From the NCBI GenBank assembly GCA_030450535.1, contig JAKDIK010000072.1, positions 1 to 9,913 on the forward strand: a stretch of DNA of 9,913 nt. The letters run 5' to 3'. Source of the stretch: Propionibacteriaceae bacterium (GTDB taxonomy: Bacteria > Actinomycetota > Actinomycetes > Propionibacteriales > Propionibacteriaceae). The translations under genes were made by a program, and so were the position numbers. Shown piece after piece: positions 1 through 4,962 of the stretch. Numbering within the stretch: the first letter of the stretch is position 1; each line of letters starts with the position of its first letter. The notes beneath the pieces were generated by a model that did no database searches, had not been told where the DNA came from, and saw only the letters and a list, made by a program, of their open reading frames with translations.

Positions 1-510
1 CATACGAAGGGCGCTCTGTTCGACCTCGTCGGCGAGGTGCGGGCGGGCGGGGCGCTGGTGTGGTCCGGGCGCAGTAGCTACCTGGCCCGGGGCGCGACGG
101 TACCGCAGGGGTCGGATGAGGCCGGGGCCCGCGAGGCGGGGTCGGAGGCGACGTCGGCCGATGACGGGCCCGAGCCGCGGCTCGCCCAGCGCTGGCGCTT
201 GCCGGCGGATCTCGGCCGACAGTACGGACGCGTCTCCGGCGACGTGAACCCCATCCACCTCAGCGCCGTCTCGGCGCGGCTGTTCGGCTTCAAGCGGGCG
301 ATCGCCCACGGCATGTGGACCCACGCGCGCTGCCTCGCGGCGCTGGAGGGCCGGCTGCCCGAGACGTACACCGTCGACGTGGCGTTCACCCGGCCGATCC
401 TGCTGCCCGGGCGGGTGTCGTTCGCAGCGGCGACGTCGGACGCCGGCATCCGATTCTCGGTCCTGGGCCGGGAGAACAAGACGCATTTGACCGGTCGGGT
501 GACCGGCTGA
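1..510 (+). CDS. MaoC/HtdX-like (R)-specific enoyl-acyl hydratase, 3' part only
   Basis: The frame is open from the first base, so the gene begins upstream; 169 residues are visible. The C-terminal hot-dog domain carries the hydratase-2 signature (YGRVSGDVNPIHLS, then GF and IAHGMW), in which the Asp and His form the catalytic dyad that adds water across an (R)-2-enoyl-thioester. The remainder (LAALEGRLP, a VDVAFTRPILLPG strand, KTHLTG at the end) resembles mycobacterial HtdX-type 3-hydroxyacyl-thioester dehydratases, which are double hot-dog proteins of about 280 residues. The upstream residues (HTKGALFDLVGEV, ALVWSGRSSYLARG) would be the end of the first, non-catalytic hot-dog, followed by an acidic Ala/Gly/Glu-rich linker. 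The likely role is fatty-acid synthesis, elongation or beta-oxidation in the cytosol. Family assignment is strong; the HtdX subtype rests on remembered similarity. A small 6-bp hairpin (491-506) sits at the very 3' end. Confidence 0.85.
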   Translation, partial: HTKGALFDLVGEVRAGGALVWSGRSSYLARGATVPQGSDEAGAREAGSEATSADDGPEPRLAQRWRLPADLGRQYGRVSGDVNPIHLSAVSARLFGFKRAIAHGMWTHARCLAALEGRLPETYTVDVAFTRPILLPGRVSFAAATSDAGIRFSVLGRENKTHLTGRVTG

Positions 511-600
511 TCAGGGGTCCCGGCGCAGGGTGAACAGATCGCCGGGCGTGCAGTCGTCGCACAGGGCGGTGAGCGTCGTGAAGTCGGCCGGCGGAGGCAC
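511..600 (-). CDS. Possible very small ORF or remnant, Cys-containing, unknown
   Basis: On the minus strand a frame runs from just below a stop at 661-663 down to a TGA at 511-513. That stop directly abuts the hydratase stop, the two forming TGATCA. Across 49 codons, 43 end in G or C, which looks like real coding sequence here. The C-terminal part reads PPPADFTTLTALCDDC followed by TPGDLFTLRRDP, with a CxxC pair that could bind metal. There is no ATG. The only ordinary start is GTG at 600, which gives 29 residues and has a weak AAGG eight bases upstream. The coding-like composition extends above that GTG, so this may be the tail of a decayed gene or may use a rare start. I do not recognise the family, and it could be chance in GC-rich DNA. 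Confidence 0.25.
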   Translation of the reverse strand: MPPPADFTTLTALCDDCTPGDLFTLRRDP

Positions 601-670
601 GTGGAGGGCCTTGGTGACGATTCGGCTGCACTCAATCGCGGACCGAGCGCAAAGGTACGCTCAGCTCGGG

Positions 671-688
671 AGTGAGCACCCACTCACT
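671..688. repeat. Small dyad upstream of the kinase promoter
   Basis: AGTGAG (671-676) and CTCACT (683-688) are a perfect inverted repeat of 6 bp arms with a 6-nt spacer. It lies about 64-80 bp upstream of the proposed -10 element of the kinase gene, a plausible activator or repressor distance. No regulator is recognised and such short dyads arise by chance. Confidence 0.25.
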
Positions 689-751
689 GCAGCCTTTTCG
701 TCACGATCGCCCGGAGACCCCGCACTCGGCTCGCCCCGGGAGCGGCCTCGT

Positions 752-757
752 TAGGCT
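752..757 (+). promoter_or_regulatory. Probable -10 element of a leaderless promoter (PfkB kinase)
   Basis: TAGGCT matches the actinobacterial TANNNT -10 pattern and ends seven bases before the GTG at 765. Transcription would therefore begin at or next to the start codon, giving a leaderless mRNA. No Shine-Dalgarno sequence precedes that GTG, and no convincing -35 hexamer is visible. Confidence 0.55.
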
Positions 758-764
758 GTGCCGC

Positions 765-1682
765 GTGCCGCGCATCATTCACACCGGCCAGGCCCTCGTC
801 GACGCCGTCGCCCGCGTGCCCGCCCTGCCCGACCGGGGGCAGAACGTCATGGCCACGAGCTGGGACGTGGCCGCCGCCGGATCGGTCAACATCCTCGTCG
901 CCGCCGCCCGCTCCGGCGCGGCGTGCGTCCAGGCCGGCGTCATCGGCACCGGGCGGAACGGCGACCTGATCCGTGGCGCGCTCGCAGCCGAGGGTGCCAC
1001 CTGGTCCGCCGAACCCATCCCGGACGCCGACACCGGCCTGTGCCTCGTCCTCGTCGAACCGGACGCCGAGCGCACCTTCGTCACCACCTTGGGCGCCGAG
1101 CGACGCCTCAGCGTCGCCGCGCTGGCAAGCAGCGATCCGGTGCCGGGGGACCTAGTCTGCGTGACCGGCTACACCCTCGCGGTGGACAGCACGCGGGCTC
1201 CGCTGGAGGAGTGGCTCGCGGGGTTGGCGACGGGCGTGGAGGTCGTTCTCGATCCCGGAGCCGTCTTCGCCGGGCTCCCGGACGCCACCCGCGGCGCCAT
1301 GCTGGCCCGGACCACCATCTGGACCTCGAACCTGGCCGAGGCCGAGGCGTTCACCCCGGCACGCGGCATGGAGGCGGCGGCCGCCGGAGTGAGCGGTCTA
1401 CTGGCGCCGGGGGCGGTGGCGATCATCCGGGACGGGCCCGCCGGGTGCGCCGTCCATGCCGACGGGGTCACCACGGTGGTGCCCGGCTTCCCGCAGGAAC
1501 CGGTTGACACCAACGGCGCCGGGGACGCCCACACGGGCGTGCTGCTCGCCGAGATCGCCCGCGGCACCGGCTGGGTGGAGGCCTGCCGTCGCGCCAACGT
1601 CGCCGGTGCCATCAAGGTCACGCGTTCGGGACCGGCGACCGCGCCCACGGCATCCGAGATCGACGCGTTCCTGGCGCATTGA
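765..1682 (+). CDS. PfkB/ribokinase-family carbohydrate or nucleoside kinase
   Basis: This 305-residue protein is the normal size for a PfkB-family ATP-dependent kinase. The N-terminal motif (AAAGSVNILVAAARSGA, residues 36-52) is the substrate-binding glycine/asparagine signature. TSNLAEAEAF is the mid-protein 'N..E' motif, and DTNGAGDAH (248-256) is PfkB signature 2, forming the anion hole, with D254 as the catalytic base. The next residue in that signature is usually Phe or Ala; here AH is slightly unusual. GTG 765 was chosen because homologous sequence begins at PRIIHTGQALVD and a -10 box lies seven bases upstream; an in-frame start at 672 would add a low-complexity tail upstream of that promoter. 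The permease and cysteine hydrolase genes follow on the same strand, so the substrate may be a nucleoside or sugar from heterocycle salvage. The substrate cannot be told from sequence. Confidence 0.88.
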   Translation: MPRIIHTGQALVDAVARVPALPDRGQNVMATSWDVAAAGSVNILVAAARSGAACVQAGVIGTGRNGDLIRGALAAEGATWSAEPIPDADTGLCLVLVEPDAERTFVTTLGAERRLSVAALASSDPVPGDLVCVTGYTLAVDSTRAPLEEWLAGLATGVEVVLDPGAVFAGLPDATRGAMLARTTIWTSNLAEAEAFTPARGMEAAAAGVSGLLAPGAVAIIRDGPAGCAVHADGVTTVVPGFPQEPVDTNGAGDAHTGVLLAEIARGTGWVEACRRANVAGAIKVTRSGPATAPTASEIDAFLAH

Positions 1683-1704
1683 GCCCGCTCTGCATTTCTG
1701 GGCC

Positions 1705-1774
1705 GATGTGTGCACCTCAATGCTGCGAAACCTTCGCTGCAGCAGAGGTTTTGCAGCATTGAGGCGCACACATC
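1705..1774. repeat. 70-bp near-perfect spacer-free palindrome
   Basis: The two 35-bp halves meet at GCTGCAGC (1736-1743, dyad axis between 1739 and 1740). 31 of 35 positions are complementary; the exceptions are 1714/1765, 1727/1752, 1734/1745 and 1735/1744. The outer 29-bp arms (1705-1733 and 1746-1774) differ at only two pairs, one of which is a G.U wobble in RNA from either strand. It lies 23 bp after the kinase stop and 105 bp before the permease start. No T-run follows on either side. It could be a terminator without U-tail, a REP/MITE-like element, or a cruciform or protein-binding site. Confidence 0.9.
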
Positions 1775-1867
1775 TCCCACCCGTGGCGCGCGGTGGAGGG
1801 AGCGCCAGTTCGGTCGCCCAGCGGAGCACGGTGGGGTGGTTTCCGGGCCGCAGCGCCTCCGTGGTGG

Positions 1868-1873
1868 TTGAAT
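1868..1873 (+). promoter_or_regulatory. Possible -10 element of a leaderless promoter (permease)
   Basis: TTGAAT ends six bases before the permease ATG at 1880, and the intervening GCCGCC is not a ribosome binding site. This spacing fits a leaderless transcript, separate from the kinase transcript that would cross the palindrome. The hexamer departs from TANNNT at its second base and no -35 is evident, so support is modest. Confidence 0.35.
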
Positions 1874-1879
1874 GCCGCC

Positions 1880-3460
1880 ATGAGTGCGCCCGAGAATGTT
1901 CCGCAGTCGGCGTCCGCCCACTCGGCCCCCGCAGCGCCGGCCGCCAGTGAGCCGGCCGCCAGTGAGCCGGCCACCACTCCGGCCGCCGCAGACCCGGCCC
2001 CTGCCCGGCTGATCGAGACGAACGGGATCGACATCATCGCCGAGTCCGAACGGACCGCCAAGCCACGCGACCTCTTCTGGCCGTGGTTCGCCGCCAACGT
2101 GAGCGTTTTCGGGATGAGCTACGCCGCGTTCGTCTACGGCTTCGGCGTCAGCTTCGGCCAAGCTGCGTTCGTCGCGATCGTCGGCGTCGTCGTCAGCTTC
2201 GCCCTGTGCGGCGTCATCGCCACCGCGGGCAAGAAGGGCTCCGTGCCGACGATGATCCTGTCGAGGGCGGCGTTCGGCGTCCACGGGCAGAAGGTGCCGG
2301 GCATCGTCAGCTGGCTGTTGAGCATCGGTTGGGAGACGTTCCTCGCGATCATGGCGGTCCTCGCCACGTCGACGGTCTTCGGAATTCTCGGCTGGGGCAG
2401 CGGCGTCGGCGTCCAGATCGGGGCCACGGTCGCCGTTGCGACGCTCATCGTCGTCGCCTCCGTGCTCGGCTACCACACGATCATGAAACTGCAGTCGATC
2501 CTCACGTGGGTGACCGGCGCGGTGACGGTCCTCTACATTCTCATCACACTCGGCCACATCGACTGGGCGGCCGTCCAATCCGTGCCGGCGGGATCGATCG
2601 GCAACGTCATCGGCGCGCTCACCATGGTCATGACCGGCTTCGGTCTGGGCTGGATCAACATCGCCGCGGACTGGTCGCGCTACCAGAAGCGCACGGCGTC
2701 CGACGCCTCCATCGTGGCCTGGAACACCATCGGCGGCTCGGTCGCCCCGGTCGTCCTCGTCACGTACGGCCTGCTGCTCGCGGGCTCGGACGCCGGCCTG
2801 TCCGAGGCCATCGCGAGCGACCCGGTCGGGGCCCTCGCGGCCATCCTGCCCACGTGGGTGCTCATCCCGTTCTGGCTCACCGCCCTGCTCGCGCTCGTCT
2901 CCGGGGCGGTGCTCGGCATCTACTCCTCGGGTCTGACCCTGCTCAGCCTGGGCATCGACATCCCGCGGCCCGCCGCGGCCGCCATCGACGGCGTCATTCT
3001 CACCACCGGCACGATCTTCGTCGTCTTCTTCGCCGACAACTTCCTCGGCCCCTTCCAGAGCTTCCTCATCACCCTTGGCGTGCCCATGGCCGCCTGGGCC
3101 GGCATCCTCATCGCCGACATTCTGCTCCGCCGCCGTGACTACGACGAGACGGCCCTCTTCGACCCGCGCGGCCGCTACGGCGCCTTCGACTGGGTCTCCA
3201 TCGGGACGCTCCTGCTCGCCACCGCCATCGGCTGGGGCCTCGTCATCAACCAGTTCGCCGCCGACGCCGCCTGGAACAACTGGCAGGGCTACCTCCTCGA
3301 GCCCCTCGGGCTGGGGACCCGCAGCGTCGTCGACGGCGTCGAGAGCTGGGACGGCACCTGGCCGTGGGCCAACCTGGGCGTCCTGTTCGCCCTCGTGTTC
3401 AGCTTCGTCGTCACCCTGCTCGCCCGCGCCGCGAGGGTGCGTCGTCAGGAGGGTCGCTGA
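1880..3460 (+). CDS. NCS1-family purine/pyrimidine-type permease
   Basis: This 526-residue integral membrane protein belongs to the nucleobase:cation symporter-1 family (cytosine, uracil, allantoin, hydantoin and vitamin transporters). Residues 1-60 are a hydrophilic Ala/Pro/Ser-rich cytoplasmic tail. A first helix region carries FWPWFAANVSVFGMSYAAF (from residue 66), the typical W-F-x-x-N start of NCS1. The AADWSRY motif at 262-268 matches the conserved A-D-[YW]-[ST]-R-Y loop. Many further hydrophobic segments are compatible with the usual 12 helices, and an RRRDYDE loop follows. An upstream in-frame start at 1793 would add residues lacking family similarity, so ATG 1880 is preferred. The downstream hydrolase overlaps the stop codon by one base, implying co-translation and a shared substrate. 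Substrate is unknown; cytosine-permease-like is the usual label. Confidence 0.88.
   Translation: MSAPENVPQSASAHSAPAAPAASEPAASEPATTPAAADPAPARLIETNGIDIIAESERTAKPRDLFWPWFAANVSVFGMSYAAFVYGFGVSFGQAAFVAIVGVVVSFALCGVIATAGKKGSVPTMILSRAAFGVHGQKVPGIVSWLLSIGWETFLAIMAVLATSTVFGILGWGSGVGVQIGATVAVATLIVVASVLGYHTIMKLQSILTWVTGAVTVLYILITLGHIDWAAVQSVPAGSIGNVIGALTMVMTGFGLGWINIAADWSRYQKRTASDASIVAWNTIGGSVAPVVLVTYGLLLAGSDAGLSEAIASDPVGALAAILPTWVLIPFWLTALLALVSGAVLGIYSSGLTLLSLGIDIPRPAAAAIDGVILTTGTIFVVFFADNFLGPFQSFLITLGVPMAAWAGILIADILLRRRDYDETALFDPRGRYGAFDWVSIGTLLLATAIGWGLVINQFAADAAWNNWQGYLLEPLGLGTRSVVDGVESWDGTWPWANLGVLFALVFSFVVTLLARAARVRRQEGR
1936..1965 (+). repeat. 15-bp tandem duplication in the permease N-terminal tail
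   Basis: GCCGGCCGCCAGTGA occurs twice back to back (1936-1950, 1951-1965), and a third degenerate unit starts at 1966. In protein it gives the repeat AASEP-AASEP. It keeps the reading frame and lies in the disordered tail, so slippage here would change tail length without affecting the transport core. Confidence 0.8.
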
Positions 3461-4005
3461 TGGCCGCGCAGCCCTGGCTGGTCGTCATCGATCCCCAGCG
3501 GATCTTCGCCGACCCCGCGTCGGAGTGGGCCTCGCCGATGTGGCCGGACGCCGTGCGCGCGATCCAGTCCCTCCTGCCGCAATTCCCCGGCCGGACGATC
3601 GTGACGCGCTGGGTGCCGCCGCGCCGGCGTCCGGGCTCCTGGGCGGCGTACATGGCCGCCTGGCCCTTCGCCGATCGCCCGCCCCGCGACCCGTACTTCG
3701 ACCTCGTGCCCGAGCTGGCCGACGTCGAGTCCGTCGTGCTGGATGCCCCCACCTTCGGCAAGTGGCCCGCCCTGCAGGCGGTCGCGGGCGACACGCCCGA
3801 GCTGGTGCTCTGCGGTGTGGCCACCGACTGCTGTGTGATCTCCACCGCTCTCCCGGCGGCCGACGCCGGCGCCACCATCACGGTCGTGTCCGACGCCTGC
3901 GCCGGCTCGACGCCGCAGCATCACGCCGCGGCCCTGCAGGTCATGGGTCTCTACCCGCCGCAGATCACCCTCGCGACCGCCGCGGAGGTGCTGGGCGGGG
4001 AATGA
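3460..4005 (+). CDS. Isochorismatase-like cysteine hydrolase
   Basis: This 181-residue protein has the size and triad of the isochorismatase-like hydrolase superfamily (nicotinamidase, ureidoacrylate or carbamoyl amidohydrolases, isochorismatase). The triad residues are D11 in LVVIDPQ, K101 in TFGKW, and C125 in GVATDCCV, where the preceding V-A-T normally contains the cis-peptide of the active site. It most likely cleaves an amide, by thioester chemistry, in the cytosol. ATG 3460 overlaps the permease TGA (TGATG), and AGGAGG at 3447-3452 inside the permease end is a strong ribosome binding site, so the pair is translationally coupled. An earlier in-frame start would read antisense-like, Arg-rich sequence and was rejected. 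The missing Tyr/His metal-site signature of nicotinamidases argues against PncA. The coupling suggests that it processes what the permease imports. Confidence 0.85.
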   Translation: MAAQPWLVVIDPQRIFADPASEWASPMWPDAVRAIQSLLPQFPGRTIVTRWVPPRRRPGSWAAYMAAWPFADRPPRDPYFDLVPELADVESVVLDAPTFGKWPALQAVAGDTPELVLCGVATDCCVISTALPAADAGATITVVSDACAGSTPQHHAAALQVMGLYPPQITLATAAEVLGGE

Positions 4006-4032
4006 ACCCCCCGGCCCCACCGTTGAGGACGC

Positions 4033-4707
4033 ATGGCGCACATCGTGATCATCGGAGGACATGGCAAGGTCGCCCTGCTCGCGGCCCCGCTGCTGGTTGA
4101 GGCCGGGCATGAGGTGACCTCGCTCATCCGCAATCCGGACCACGCCGAGGAGGTGGCGGCGACCGGCGCCACGCCGCTGCTGGAGAGCATCGAGGACGCC
4201 GACGTCGCAACGCTCACCGCTGCGTTCTGGGGCGCCGACGCGGTGGTGTGGTCGGCCGGGGCCGGTGGCGGCAGCCCCGAGCGCACCTACGCGGTCGACC
4301 GCGACGCGGCGATCCGCTCGATGGACGCCGCCATCGCGGCCGGCGTGCCGCGGTACGTGATGGTGTCCTACTACGGCGCGCGCCCCGACCACGGCACCCC
4401 GTCCGACAACGGCTTCTTCGCCTATGCCGAGGCCAAGGCCGCCGCCGATGAGTACCTGCGGGCCAGCGACCTCGACTGGACGATCCTCGGCCCCAGCGCC
4501 CTCACCCTCGAGGAGCCCACGGGCCGCATCGACGCGCGCGTCGGCGCCGGCCCCCAGGGCGACACGCCGGACGCCGGCCCCGTCTCGCGCGCCAATGTCG
4601 CCCGGGTGATCGCCGCCGTGGCGGACGCCGGCGGCCCGAGCCGGACGACCATCGCCTTCACCGACGGGGACACCCCGATCGAGGAGGTCGTGGGCTCCGC
4701 CGGCTGA
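4033..4707 (+). CDS. Atypical SDR, NAD(P)-binding Rossmann protein
   Basis: This 224-residue protein starts with IVIIGGHGKVA, whose GGxGxV turn (G8, G9, G11) is the dinucleotide-binding loop of atypical short-chain dehydrogenases of the YwnB/YhfK kind. An Asn/Arg-containing second strand follows (TSLIRNPDH). VVWSAGAGGG marks the fourth strand, and Y131-A-E-A-K135 keeps the SDR YxxxK catalytic pair. DLDWTILGPSALTLEEP is the usual C-terminal substrate-side segment of this group. The gene begins 27 bp after the hydrolase stop, with GTTGAGGAC as a modest ribosome binding site, and ends just before a large hairpin, so it is probably the last gene of the cluster. Members of this group act as quinone, flavin or sugar-type reductases or as sensors; no substrate can be inferred here. 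Confidence 0.82.
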   Translation: MAHIVIIGGHGKVALLAAPLLVEAGHEVTSLIRNPDHAEEVAATGATPLLESIEDADVATLTAAFWGADAVVWSAGAGGGSPERTYAVDRDAAIRSMDAAIAAGVPRYVMVSYYGARPDHGTPSDNGFFAYAEAKAAADEYLRASDLDWTILGPSALTLEEPTGRIDARVGAGPQGDTPDAGPVSRANVARVIAAVADAGGPSRTTIAFTDGDTPIEEVVGSAG

Positions 4708-4760
4708 GGATCCCACGCCATGCGAACCACCGCTGGTGGCCGCATGGCCGAGCGGGATCC
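4708..4760 (+). terminator. Large three-segment hairpin ending the upstream cluster
   Basis: The structure starts immediately after the SDR stop codon. It pairs GGATCCC with GGGATCC (7 bp), then GCCATGCG with CGCATGGC (8 bp), then CCACC with GGTGG (5 bp), around a GCT loop. Small internal loops (AC/CGAGC and AA/C) separate the segments. There is no following T-run, so it would be a U-less terminator or a 3'-end stabiliser. It also separates the cluster from the PTS operon. Confidence 0.7.
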
Positions 4761-4782
4761 GACGGTGAGCGCGACACGAATC

Positions 4783-4798
4783 CAGGGGTTTCCCCCTG
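4783..4798. repeat. Short dyad upstream of the PTS promoter
   Basis: CAGGGG (4783-4788) and CCCCTG (4793-4798) form a 6-bp inverted repeat around TTTC. It ends 27 bp upstream of the proposed -10 box, where a repressor or activator could act. No known binding consensus is recognised. Confidence 0.35.
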
Positions 4799-4811
4799 TT
4801 GCCACCGACCG

Positions 4812-4872
4812 CCTGGCGGGTGTGCTAGCTTGCTGACGAGCAAACAGCTCACTCGGATTGTTACCCGCCAGG
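4812..4872. repeat. 10-bp perfect inverted repeat linking the promoter to the RAT core
   Basis: CCTGGCGGGT at 4812-4821 is the exact reverse complement of ACCCGCCAGG at 4863-4872. The left copy lies just upstream of the -10 element and the right copy forms the upper stem and loop of the RAT. If the promoter call is right, the left arm is absent from the normal leader and present only in read-through RNA. Confidence 0.6.
4823..4831 (+). promoter_or_regulatory. Probable extended -10 promoter of the PTS operon
   Basis: TGCTAGCTT is an extended -10 (TG, one base, TAGCTT). It would start transcription near 4838, about 17 nt before the antiterminator RNA. A TTGCCA at 4799-4804 resembles a -35 but is 21 bp away, which is too long, so recognition may depend on the extended -10. 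Confidence 0.5.
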
Positions 4873-4881
4873 GGCAAGACC
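4855..4881 (+). promoter_or_regulatory. Ribonucleic antiterminator (RAT), LicT/BglG type
   Basis: The element begins GGATTGTTAC and ends GGGGCAAGACC, very close to the known RAT consensus. It folds in the canonical way. GG 4855-4856 pairs with CC 4880-4881, followed by an A/GA internal loop. TTG 4858-4860 pairs with CAA 4875-4877, followed by the characteristic UUA/G internal loop. CCC 4864-4866 pairs with GGG 4871-4873, with GCCA as the loop. Its last four bases are also the first bases of the terminator stem, so the two structures exclude each other. The antiterminator encoded at 7137-7982 is the natural ligand. Confidence 0.93.
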
Positions 4882-4926
4882 TGAGAAAGCGCCCCGCCGC
4901 CAGGGGCGTCTTCTCGGGTCTTTTTT
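4878..4926 (+). terminator. Intrinsic terminator controlled by the RAT
   Basis: GACCTGAGAA (4878-4887) pairs with TTCTCGGGTC (4911-4920), including one T.G wobble. CGCCCC (4890-4895) pairs with GGGGCG (4903-4908), and GCCGCCA is the loop. Between the two stems lie an A/C mismatch and a G.T wobble. Six T residues follow at 4921-4926. It lies wholly upstream of the PTS start codon, so it acts by attenuation. Confidence 0.93.
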
Positions 4927-4962
4927 GTGCCTGGGGGTGCCATCAGACAAGGAAGTGCACAG

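Noticed and set aside
491..506. CCGGTC/GACCGG hairpin at the hydratase 3' end as a terminator
   Set aside because: Only six base pairs, lies inside the coding sequence, and has no U-tail; not distinguishable from chance.
1683..1880. Possible transposon or insertion sequence around the palindrome
   Set aside because: No transposase frame, no target-site duplication and no terminal repeats beyond the palindrome itself.
1169..2578. Minus-strand open frame of 469 codons across the kinase and permease
   Set aside because: It crosses the 70-bp palindrome and two well-supported plus-strand genes and has no family motif; GC-rich antisense shadow.
3445..4716. Minus-strand open frame of 423 codons opposite the hydrolase and SDR
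   Set aside because: Low-complexity Gly/Arg/Asp translation opposite genes with intact catalytic motifs.
4765..4777. CRP/GlxR-like site (GTGAGCGCGACAC) upstream of the PTS promoter
   Set aside because: Half-site spacing and the right half do not match TGTGA-N6-TCACA.
4927..4962. Earlier GTG start for the PTS permease
   Set aside because: It begins directly after the terminator T-run, lacks a ribosome binding site, and adds residues absent from the IIB family.
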